Of a stretch of DNA of 8,791 nt, positions 1 to 6,015 are shown in pieces. The stretch comes from Paracoccaceae bacterium. GTDB lineage: Bacteria > Pseudomonadota > Alphaproteobacteria > Rhodobacterales > Rhodobacteraceae. Both the position numbers and the translations under genes were made by a program. Under the pieces are notes generated by a model. The model was not told where the DNA came from, did not search any database, and saw nothing but the letters and a program-made list of their open reading frames with translations. The first letter of the stretch is position 1. Every line of letters begins with the position of its first letter. Where the stretch lies: assembly GCA_003545125.1 (NCBI GenBank), contig DQCI01000192.1:3504-12294 (forward strand). Direction: 5' to 3'.

Positions 1-257
1 GACATTCGTGATGGCCGCAGCATCAGACAATGAGGGTGGATAGCAGACCATTGCCGCGCATTGCGGCGTGGCCCGCGACGAATACGGAACTGACATTCAG
101 ACCGAATTCTTGCGGACCCTGGTCGCGCTAGAGTCGGACGTCTGGTTTCAGGGTCCGTGGGCCGTCGGCCTGAACACAGGGCGCTGGCCAATCTCGGCGG
201 CCTCCTCGGAGCATGAGCGCATTTATTACCGGGGCTGCCTGCGCCGGATCTTTGGCG
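1..257. other. Left flank with no convincing gene
   Basis: I see no supportable gene here. An 80-codon open frame starts at 68, but it runs on into antisense of the lysR gene, has no recognisable motif and no clear ribosome-binding site, so I treat it as chance. The stretch lies downstream of the lysR stop. Its only structure is a 9-bp perfect inverted repeat (113-121 with 149-157), too widely spaced and without a T-run to be called an intrinsic terminator. Confidence 0.6.
113..157. repeat. 9-bp inverted repeat downstream of lysR
   Basis: CGGACCCTG at 113-121 is the exact reverse complement of CAGGGTCCG at 149-157, with a 27-nt loop. It lies about 100 bp past the lysR stop on the minus strand. 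There is no U-tract on either strand, so an intrinsic terminator is not supported. It could be a remnant of a dispersed intergenic repeat or a weak 3'-end hairpin. Confidence 0.4.
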
Positions 258-1211
258 TCAGGTTGGCGGGGTCCGCGAGGTCGTTGTTGCGTGGAGGGCG
301 ACTTCTCTGACGCGCGCGCTGATCAGTTCCGCCAGGACACGGATCGGGGCGCTGCGCATCGCGAGTTTGCGGTAGCGCAGGCTAACCGGGACGCTCCAGA
401 GCGATGCCTCGACCGGCAGCTGGACCAGACCCGCCGCTTTTACCCGCTCGGTCAGCGACGAGATCACGATCATGACCATCCCCGTTCCGCGCACGAATTC
501 TGCCAAGGCGTGCACGGAGTTCGACCGCATCGCAATCCGCGGTGGTCGCAGGCCGTGGGCCGCGAGGAAATGGGTCGCGTGGTGGACGAAGGCGTCGTCC
601 TCGTAAAAACCGGCCCAGCGCGCGGCAGCAAGCTCGGCAATCGTCACCTTCGGTTGGCGCGAAAGTGGGCTTTCGCGATCAGCGACCGCCACCATCGGCA
701 GGTCGGCCAGGAAGTCCTCGCAATGGTCGGGAGCGGTAGCGGGACCGTTGGCACCCGCGCCGATCGCGAGGTCTACCCTTCCGGTTTCGAACAGCCGCGC
801 GAGTTGGTCCGCCACGCCGGTAACCAGTTCCAGGCGCAGCCGGGGAAACTGCCGGTTGAGCTCGATCAGAGCACCCGGGATGATCGTTGTCGTCCAGCCC
901 ACGCCCGCCCCGATCCTCAGAAGCCCGGCGTTGCCCGCCGCTTCATCGGCGATCTCCTCCAGCGCATATTCCGCGCCCTGCCTGAGAGTGCAGGCATAGG
1001 CATAGAGCGCGTCGCCCGCCGAGGTAGGCGCGAGCCCGCGTGTGGAGCGTTCGAACAGCACGGTGCCGGTGTCAGCTTCGAGTTGCTTGAGGCTCATGGT
1101 GACGGCCGGTTGGGTTAGAGCCAACGCCTGCGCCGCACGGTGAACGTTGCCCGCTTCGTAGATCGCGAGGAACTGCAAGAGCCGCCGGCTCAGCAGGTTC
1201 TCGAGCCGCAT
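258..1211 (-). CDS. LysR-type transcriptional regulator
   Basis: This is a 317-residue LysR-family regulator, a usual length for the family. The N-terminus (about residues 5-65) is the conserved winged helix-turn-helix: HRAAQALALTQPAVTMSLKQLE, read in two parts around residues 24-45, followed by VLFERSTRGLAPTSAG. A linker helix follows, then a two-lobed periplasmic-binding-like effector domain from about residue 90 (LRIGAGVGWTTTIIPG) to about 300. The ATG at 1211 is chosen because it begins just before the HTH at the usual distance and has an AAGGG Shine-Dalgarno nine bases upstream. The gene is divergent from the sulfatase-tctCBA operon, the classic LysR arrangement, so it probably controls that operon in response to an imported compound or a breakdown product. 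The effector cannot be predicted. The last 11 residues (HATTTSRTPPT) look like an unstructured tail. Confidence 0.95.
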   Translation of the reverse strand: MRLENLLSRRLLQFLAIYEAGNVHRAAQALALTQPAVTMSLKQLEADTGTVLFERSTRGLAPTSAGDALYAYACTLRQGAEYALEEIADEAAGNAGLLRIGAGVGWTTTIIPGALIELNRQFPRLRLELVTGVADQLARLFETGRVDLAIGAGANGPATAPDHCEDFLADLPMVAVADRESPLSRQPKVTIAELAAARWAGFYEDDAFVHHATHFLAAHGLRPPRIAMRSNSVHALAEFVRGTGMVMIVISSLTERVKAAGLVQLPVEASLWSVPVSLRYRKLAMRSAPIRVLAELISARVREVALHATTTSRTPPT

Positions 1212-1262
1212 GATAAATAGCCCTTATCAATATCCAAGGTTCTTCGATTGTACATTATCATG
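1209..1262. promoter_or_regulatory. Putative LysR operator region with three half-sites
   Basis: TGATAA (1211-1216) and TTATCA (1224-1229) form a 19-bp imperfect palindrome. It contains ATAA-N7-TTAT, a match to the T-N11-A box of LysR-type regulators (T at 1214, A at 1226). A second TTATCA lies at 1255-1260, exactly 31 bp (about three helical turns) from the first. CATGATAA at 1209-1216 and TTATCATG at 1255-1262 are also exact 8-bp inverted repeats. The first palindrome covers the lysR start codon and its AAGGG ribosome-binding site, which suggests negative autoregulation; the distal half-site could position the regulator for activation of the operon. Assignment of this site to this regulator is inferred from position. 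Confidence 0.6.
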
Positions 1263-1274
1263 ACTTTCTGTCCA
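1247..1274 (-). promoter_or_regulatory. Putative sigma-70 promoter for lysR
   Basis: On the minus strand, TGGACA (1274-1269, 5/6 to the -35 consensus TTGACA) is followed after 16 bp by TACAAT (1252-1247, 5/6 to TATAAT). Transcription would start near 1240, giving a leader of about 30 nt before the ATG at 1211. The TGATAA/TTATCA palindrome lies inside that leader and the distal TTATCA touches the promoter, so a bound LysR protein could repress it. Confidence 0.5.
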
Positions 1275-1286
1275 TCCTGCTCTCGG

Positions 1287-1293
1287 AGAGGAG
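1287..1293 (+). promoter_or_regulatory. Ribosome-binding site of the sulfatase gene
   Basis: AGAGGAG, six bases before the ATG at 1300, is a good Shine-Dalgarno match and fixes this start. No plus-strand promoter with a good -35 is evident in 1212-1286; TACATT at 1251-1256 is the best -10-like word. A poor -35 would fit a promoter that needs an activator. Confidence 0.7.
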
Positions 1294-1299
1294 ATTCGA

Positions 1300-2859
1300 A
1301 TGCGCACGGTGTACGTCCTGTTCGACAGCCTCAACCGATTGGCGCTGCAGGCGTATGGAGGTACCTCCGTCGCCACGCCCAACTTCGATCGCCTCGCGGC
1401 GCGGGCCGTGACCTTTGAGCGGCACTACGTGGGCTCAATGCCCTGTATGCCGGCCCGGCGCGACATCCACACCGGCCGGCTGAGTTTCCCGCATCGGTCC
1501 TGGGGGCCGCTTGAACCGTACGACAACTCGTTTGCCGAGATCCTTAAGGAGCAGGGGATCCACACCCACCTGATTACCGACCATCTGCACTATTTCGAGG
1601 ACGGCGGGTACGGCTACCACACCCGGTTCAATACTTGGGAGTACATCCGTGGCCAGGAATACGATCCCTGGATCGCCGATACGACCCCACCACTCGACGC
1701 TTTCCGCGAGGCCTACTCGGACAAGCACTACAAGCTCGACAAGGCCGACAAGCGTTTCCAGGCGATGGTGAACCGGCAGGTGATCGAACGCGAGGAGGAT
1801 TTCCCCGGCGCGAAATGCTTCGCTTCCGCCTTCGATTTCCTCGACCGCAACCGCGACGGCGACGACTGGCTGATGATGCTTGAATGTTTCGACCCGCACG
1901 AGCCGTTCCACGCCCCCGACCGCTTCCGCGAGGCCTACAAGACGAATTATGCAGGCGGCGCCCTCGACTGGCCGCATTATGACCGGGTCGCGGAGAGCCC
2001 TGACGAGATTGCCGAGATCCGCGCCAATTACGCAGCGCTGGTGGCGATGTGCGACGAATACCTGGGACGATTGCTCGACTACTTCAACACCCACGACATG
2101 TGGAAGGACACTGCGCTCGTCGTCTCCACCGACCACGGCTTCCTGCTTTCCGAGCATGAATGGTGGGGCAAGTGCCGAATGCCGTATTTCGAGGAGCTGA
2201 CGCATATCCCGCTGATCGTCCACGATCCGCGGGCACCCGAAGCGGCCGGGCAGCGGCGCCGGGCGTTGACCCAGACGCACGACCTGATGCCCACCTTCCT
2301 CGGCCTGCACGGCGCGCCGGTGCCGGCGGAGGTACGCGCGATGGATCTCGGCCCCGTTGTCGCGAGTGCACAGGCGCCGGGACGCGACGTGGCGCTCTTC
2401 GCCGTCTACAGCGGCCCGCTCGGGGTGACTGACGGACGCCACGCGCTCTACTTTTCCCCGCCCGATGTGACCGCCGAGGGCCTGCGCGAATACACGCTCG
2501 CGCCGCAACACATGTCGTGGCCGTTTTCCGGCGAAGAACTTGCGACCGCCGAGTTGCACCCGGGCTTCGATTTTACCCGCGGGCTGCCGCTCCTGTCCTA
2601 TGCGGCGCTGCCGAACGCCAAGCGGGTGCCGATGAACGACGGCATCGGCTTTGCCGATCTTGGCACCACGCTCTACGACCTGGCGACCGACCCGCACCAG
2701 GAACGGCCCTACCGCGACGCCGTCATGGAGGAACGGCTGCTTGCGGCCGCGATCGCCGAACTCGTTCGCCACGATACCCCGCCGGAGGTCTACCGCTGGT
2801 ACGGCCTCGACCACATGCTGACATCCACTAGGGAGGAAAACCATGAACCTGTCAGGTAA
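1300..2859 (+). CDS. Cytoplasmic Cys-type type I sulfatase
   Basis: This is a 519-residue sulfatase of the alkaline-phosphatase superfamily, which hydrolyses sulfate esters (or possibly sulfamates). The signature CMPARR at residues 49-54 fits C-x-P-x-R, with Cys49 the residue converted to formylglycine and Arg53 its conserved partner. The N-terminal FDS places the first metal-ligand Asp at residue 9. FDPHEPF (197-203) gives a probable active-site His200. STDHGFLLSEHEWWGK (276-291) provides the Asp278/His279 metal/active-site pair and Lys291. There is no signal peptide, so it should act in the cytoplasm, consistent with the transporter encoded next to it and with maturation by the radical-SAM enzyme at 6016-7191. 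The last 17 bases overlap tctC, so the two are translated from one message. The extended signature, with RRDIHTGR after the cysteine, and the HRSWGPLEPYDNSF stretch at about 65-78 set it apart from choline-sulfatase (CSPSR) types; the substrate is not predictable. A phosphonate monoester hydrolase activity is a less likely alternative. Confidence 0.92.
   Translation: MRTVYVLFDSLNRLALQAYGGTSVATPNFDRLAARAVTFERHYVGSMPCMPARRDIHTGRLSFPHRSWGPLEPYDNSFAEILKEQGIHTHLITDHLHYFEDGGYGYHTRFNTWEYIRGQEYDPWIADTTPPLDAFREAYSDKHYKLDKADKRFQAMVNRQVIEREEDFPGAKCFASAFDFLDRNRDGDDWLMMLECFDPHEPFHAPDRFREAYKTNYAGGALDWPHYDRVAESPDEIAEIRANYAALVAMCDEYLGRLLDYFNTHDMWKDTALVVSTDHGFLLSEHEWWGKCRMPYFEELTHIPLIVHDPRAPEAAGQRRRALTQTHDLMPTFLGLHGAPVPAEVRAMDLGPVVASAQAPGRDVALFAVYSGPLGVTDGRHALYFSPPDVTAEGLREYTLAPQHMSWPFSGEELATAELHPGFDFTRGLPLLSYAALPNAKRVPMNDGIGFADLGTTLYDLATDPHQERPYRDAVMEERLLAAAIAELVRHDTPPEVYRWYGLDHMLTSTREENHEPVR
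2830..2836 (+). promoter_or_regulatory. tctC ribosome-binding site inside the sulfatase gene
   Basis: AGGGAGG, six bases upstream of the tctC ATG, lies within the last codons of the sulfatase gene. The 17-base overlap of the two frames means ribosomes finishing the sulfatase pass over this site, which suggests translational coupling as well as a strong independent initiation site. Confidence 0.75.
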
Positions 2860-3832
2860 ACTCACCGCACTTGCGCTCGGCACGGCGGTACTCGCCGGCC
2901 CGGCCTTCGCCGATTTCCCCGAGCGCAATATCGAAAACATCTACCCCTGGGCGCCCGGCGCCACCATGGCGGCGAGCCAGGTCATCGCCGACGCGTTGGG
3001 CACCGAACTCGGGGTCAACATCTCGGTGGTCTCCACCCCCGGCGCCGGCGGTGTGAAGGCGTTCGAAGCGGCCCTCGCGCGGCCCGCTGACGGCTACACG
3101 ATCTTCGACGGCTACGTGGCGCCGCTGGTGTTGCAACCGATGCAGGGCAATGCCGACTGGTCGTACGAAGACTACACGCCGCTGTGGTCGGCGACCTCCA
3201 ACAGTTTTGCGATCGCGGTGCGCGCCGACGAAGACCGGTTTGAGGATTTCACGGCCCTCGTCGCCTACATGCGAGACAACCCCGGTGAGCTCCGCTATTC
3301 GCCGGGCAGCGCAGGCGCGCTTCCGCACATGGTCGCGGCCAAGGTGATGCAGGTCGAAGACGTGTTCGCGCAGCTCGTGCCCTACCCGGAGATCGACGTG
3401 GCCGTGCGCGACATGCGCGGCGGGGTCCTCGACTTCATGGTCACCAATCCCGGCGTCTACAATATCAACAAGGCGGACATGAAGATCCTCGCCGTTCTGT
3501 CCGATCTCGAGGATTCATCGAAGACCTACGATGGCGCGCCGCTGATCGGGTCGTTCGGCGTTGAAACCGGCATGCACGACCTTTCGCCGATGGGCTGGAA
3601 CTGGTGGCTGGTGCGCAAGGAGACCCCGGAGGACGTCGTGGCCACTCTGCGTGAAGCGATGGGCGCCGTGGTCAACAACCCGGACGTCCAGGCGAAACTG
3701 CTCGATATGGGCTACGTGCCGACGCTGTTTGCGCCCGAGCAATATGCCGATATCGTGGGCCCGGTTGCGGCCGAGTTGCAGAGCGGGATCGACGCGATCG
3801 ACTGGGAAAAGCAGAAACTCGACGCGCAATAG
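2843..3832 (+). CDS. tctC: TctC-like periplasmic solute-binding protein
   Basis: This 329-residue protein is the extracytoplasmic binding protein of a tripartite tricarboxylate transporter (Bug/TctC family, usually about 320-330 residues). A signal peptide spans residues 1-23: a Lys at position 6, a hydrophobic core ALALGTAVLAG and an AFA cleavage site before DFPER. The mature start IENIYPWAPGATMA matches the family's first strand and ligand loop. NPGELRYSPGSAGALPHM (from about residue 147) matches the second conserved segment, usually seen as K-x-x-Y-G-S-x-G-x-G-S-x-x-H. In the first loop the family's usual PGGxxD is replaced by PGATMA, so the customary Asp is Ala43 here; this points to an unusual ligand. 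It is encoded between the sulfatase and tctBA and overlaps the sulfatase. The gene symbol denotes the family; citrate is not implied as substrate. Confidence 0.93.
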   Translation: MNLSGKLTALALGTAVLAGPAFADFPERNIENIYPWAPGATMAASQVIADALGTELGVNISVVSTPGAGGVKAFEAALARPADGYTIFDGYVAPLVLQPMQGNADWSYEDYTPLWSATSNSFAIAVRADEDRFEDFTALVAYMRDNPGELRYSPGSAGALPHMVAAKVMQVEDVFAQLVPYPEIDVAVRDMRGGVLDFMVTNPGVYNINKADMKILAVLSDLEDSSKTYDGAPLIGSFGVETGMHDLSPMGWNWWLVRKETPEDVVATLREAMGAVVNNPDVQAKLLDMGYVPTLFAPEQYADIVGPVAAELQSGIDAIDWEKQKLDAQ

Positions 3833-3854
3833 GCGGTCGGGCTATCGTTTTGGA

Positions 3855-3881
3855 CGGGCGGCCGCTGATCGCGGTCGCCCG
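3855..3881 (+). terminator. Strong stem-loop between tctC and tctB
   Basis: An 11-bp stem (3855-3865 with 3871-3881), GC throughout except one G-U wobble, closes a 5-nt loop TGATC. The downstream bases GTTTGTTC are only moderately T-rich, so it is a leaky terminator at best. Such hairpins after a binding-protein gene commonly stabilise the upstream message or reduce read-through, so that the soluble binding protein is made in excess over the membrane subunits. It ends 10 bases before the tctB ribosome-binding site. Confidence 0.7.
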
Positions 3882-3906
3882 GTTTGTTCGCAAGGAGGAG
3901 AGGCGC

Positions 3907-4398
3907 ATGGCGCGGCTGAAGTCGCACGCCTGGGATGTCGTCGCCTGGGTATTCTTCGCGGCCGTGCCGCTGGTGATCTTCTACCAGGCGGCCACCAACC
4001 TGGCCGAGCAGGGCGTAGCGAGCGGCGGCCCGTTGGAGAACGCCGCGGTTTTCCCCAGGATCATCGCCTGGATCCTCGCTGGCCTTGCCGTGGTCAACAT
4101 CCTGCGCATTCTCATGGGACTGGTGACGGCGCCGAGCCCGCTTTCGACCACGCCCACCACCCGCCTGGCGCTCACCGCCACCTTGCTGTTCGTGGTCTAT
4201 CTCGTGGCGCTGCCATACGTCGGATATCACCTGCTGACGCCAGTGCTGCTAACGATACTGATGCGCCTTTTGGGTCTCGGCTGGATCGCGTCCATCGTCG
4301 CCGCTCTCGGGTTTTCGCTCGGCGTCGCCGCCGTCTTTGAGGGGCTCCTGAACGTGGTGCTGCCGGTAGGCTTTGCAGAAATTGCAGTTTTTGGGTAG
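3907..4398 (+). CDS. tctB: TctB-like small membrane subunit of TTT transporter
   Basis: This 163-residue membrane protein matches the small permease subunit of tripartite tricarboxylate transporters in length, position and pattern. Hydrophobic segments lie at about residues 10-28, 52-72, 88-105 and 107-153, the last probably holding two segments or a re-entrant stretch, for about four to five helices. AVFPRIIAWILAGLAV (47-62) and FEGLLNVVLPVG (144-155) are TctB-like. The ATG at 3907 is preferred over an upstream in-frame TTG at 3850, because AAGGAGG (3892-3898) stands eight bases before it and the extra residues would be coded by the intergenic stem-loop. The gene is followed after six bases by tctA. 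TctB forms the integral membrane complex with TctA; its precise role is not well defined. Confidence 0.9.
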   Translation: MARLKSHAWDVVAWVFFAAVPLVIFYQAATNLAEQGVASGGPLENAAVFPRIIAWILAGLAVVNILRILMGLVTAPSPLSTTPTTRLALTATLLFVVYLVALPYVGYHLLTPVLLTILMRLLGLGWIASIVAALGFSLGVAAVFEGLLNVVLPVGFAEIAVFG

Positions 4399-4404
4399 GC
4401 CATA

Positions 4405-5904
4405 ATGTTCGAACTCCTCCGTGAAGGCGCCCCGCTCTTCTTCAACCTCAGCGCTCTGGCGCTCACGATCTTCGGTGTCGTCGCCGGGCTCGTGATCGGT
4501 GTGCTTCCCGGCCTCGGGCCGCTCATGGGCATCGTGTTGATGCTGCCAGTGGCCTTCCACCTGCCGCCGATCGCTGGGATGGGCATGTTGATCGCGATCT
4601 ATGTCGGTGGCTCGGCGGGCGGCTCGATCTCGGCGATCCTTCTGCGTATCCCCGGCACGCCGCTCGCGGCCGCAACCCTGTTTGACGGCTACCCCTTGGC
4701 GCAGAAGGGCCGCAGCCAGGACGCGATCGGACTGTCGATCACAGCCTCGGCCCTCGGCGGGCTGATCTCCGGGTTGATCCTGCTGTTCTTCTCGCCGATC
4801 CTCGCGGCCTTCGCGCTCAGGTTCGCCCCGCCGGAATACGCCGCGATGGCGCTGCTCGGCCTCCTGACAATCGCCATCGTCTCCGAGGGCTCGGCGATCA
4901 AGGGGCTGATCGCGGGCGGGTTCGGGCTGGTGCTCGCCACGGTGGGCACCGACGAGTTCACTAACGCCTACCGCTTCACTTTCGGGAACTTCAATCTCAC
5001 CTCCGGCCCCAACTTGGTGGCGGTCGTGGTGGGCTTGTTCGCGCTGTCGGAGCTGTTCTTCCAGATCGAGAAGGGCGATTTCCTTGCCCGCCCGCAAATC
5101 CAGAAGCTGAAGACCTCGTTCCGCGCCCTGCGCCTTATTCTGCGCCACAAGTTCAACCTCGTCCGCTCGGCGCTCGTGGGCACGTTCTTCGGGGCCATTC
5201 CCGGCGCGGGCGGCGACATTTCGGCCTTCATCTCCTATGCGGTCGCCAAACGCATGGCCCGACCGAACGAGCGTTACGGGGAGGGCGAGGAAGGCGGTGT
5301 GGTCGCCACCGAGGCTGCCAACAATGGCACCTGTGGCGGGGCGCTGATCCCCTCGCTCAGCCTCGGCATCCCCGGCGACGCTTCGACAGCAGTCCTGCTC
5401 GGCGCCTTGTTCCTGCTCGGCTTCTTTCCCGGCCCCGAGCTGTTTCGCTACAACCCGGACGTGGCCGGCGGCATCTTCATCGCCTACCTGATGAGCAACG
5501 TGGTGATGCTGATCCTCGGTATCGTGCTCGTTCCCTTCTTCGGCGCCGTGCTCAAGGTGCCCAAGGCGTGGTTGCTGCCCGCGGTCCTGCTGCTCTCGAC
5601 GATGGGTGTCTACGCGCTGCAGAACTCGGTTTTCAACCTTTGGGTCATGTTGTTCTTCGGTGTGCTCGGCTACACAATGCGCAAGGCGCATTATCCGCTG
5701 TCACCGATCATCATCGGCATGATCCTCGGCCCGGTGCTGGAGAACAATTTCCGCCGCGCCCTGCTCCTGTCGCGCGACGGGCCGATGATTTTCGTCGAAC
5801 GCCCGATCAGTGCCGCGATCCTCGGGATCGTCGCCGTGATGCTGGTTTACGTGGTCTGGACCACCGTCCGGCCGGCAATGGCGGAGCCGGACAAAGCGGC
5901 CTGA
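4405..5904 (+). CDS. tctA: TctA-like large permease of TTT transporter
   Basis: This 499-residue polytopic membrane protein is the large, translocating subunit of a tripartite tricarboxylate transporter (family norm about 500 residues). Family hallmarks are visible: GVVAGLVIGVLPGLGP (24-39), GGSAGGSISAILLRIPGTP (68-86), GAIPGAGGDISAF (263-275), and the second conserved block with GGVVATEAANNGTCGGALIP (297-316) followed by LSLGIPGDASTAVLLGA. The two glycine-rich blocks recur in each half of the protein, as expected for the internal duplication in this family. The ATG at 4405 is preceded by GGGTAGG, which overlaps the tctB stop, so the two are probably co-translated. It is the last gene of the operon and ends about 110 bp from the convergent maturase gene. 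Confidence 0.95.
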   Translation: MFELLREGAPLFFNLSALALTIFGVVAGLVIGVLPGLGPLMGIVLMLPVAFHLPPIAGMGMLIAIYVGGSAGGSISAILLRIPGTPLAAATLFDGYPLAQKGRSQDAIGLSITASALGGLISGLILLFFSPILAAFALRFAPPEYAAMALLGLLTIAIVSEGSAIKGLIAGGFGLVLATVGTDEFTNAYRFTFGNFNLTSGPNLVAVVVGLFALSELFFQIEKGDFLARPQIQKLKTSFRALRLILRHKFNLVRSALVGTFFGAIPGAGGDISAFISYAVAKRMARPNERYGEGEEGGVVATEAANNGTCGGALIPSLSLGIPGDASTAVLLGALFLLGFFPGPELFRYNPDVAGGIFIAYLMSNVVMLILGIVLVPFFGAVLKVPKAWLLPAVLLLSTMGVYALQNSVFNLWVMLFFGVLGYTMRKAHYPLSPIIIGMILGPVLENNFRRALLLSRDGPMIFVERPISAAILGIVAVMLVYVVWTTVRPAMAEPDKAA

Positions 5905-6015
5905 GCGCTTTCCCTGCGAGACCGCCGTTCCCACGGGCGCTGTGACCTCGGCCGCGACGGGCCCGATCCGCTCCGGGCGGGGGGCAACGCAGTTGGCGCG
6001 CGCATTTGACGGCGC
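5905..6015. other. Convergent intergenic gap without clear terminator
   Basis: The gap between the ends of tctA and the maturase gene holds only short GC hairpins, such as GCCCG (5961-5965) with CGGGC (5974-5978). Neither strand has a T-run, so I cannot call an intrinsic terminator for either transcript; termination may be Rho-dependent or the 3' ends may overlap. Confidence 0.5.

Noticed and set aside
213..1118. 301-codon plus-strand open frame opposite lysR
   Set aside because: Antisense to a well-conserved LysR gene; Arg-rich translation with no motif and no ribosome-binding site.
1435..2940. 501-codon minus-strand open frame opposite the sulfatase
   Set aside because: No recognisable motif; explained by the GC-biased codons of the sulfatase gene on the other strand.
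4249..5691. 480-codon minus-strand open frame opposite tctB/tctA
   Set aside because: Its translation is a low-complexity mix rich in Glu, Gln, Arg and His, with no motif; it is antisense to two clear membrane-protein genes in a GC-rich genome.
5921..5980. Intrinsic terminator between tctA and the maturase gene
   Set aside because: Only 4-5 bp hairpins and no T-run on either strand.
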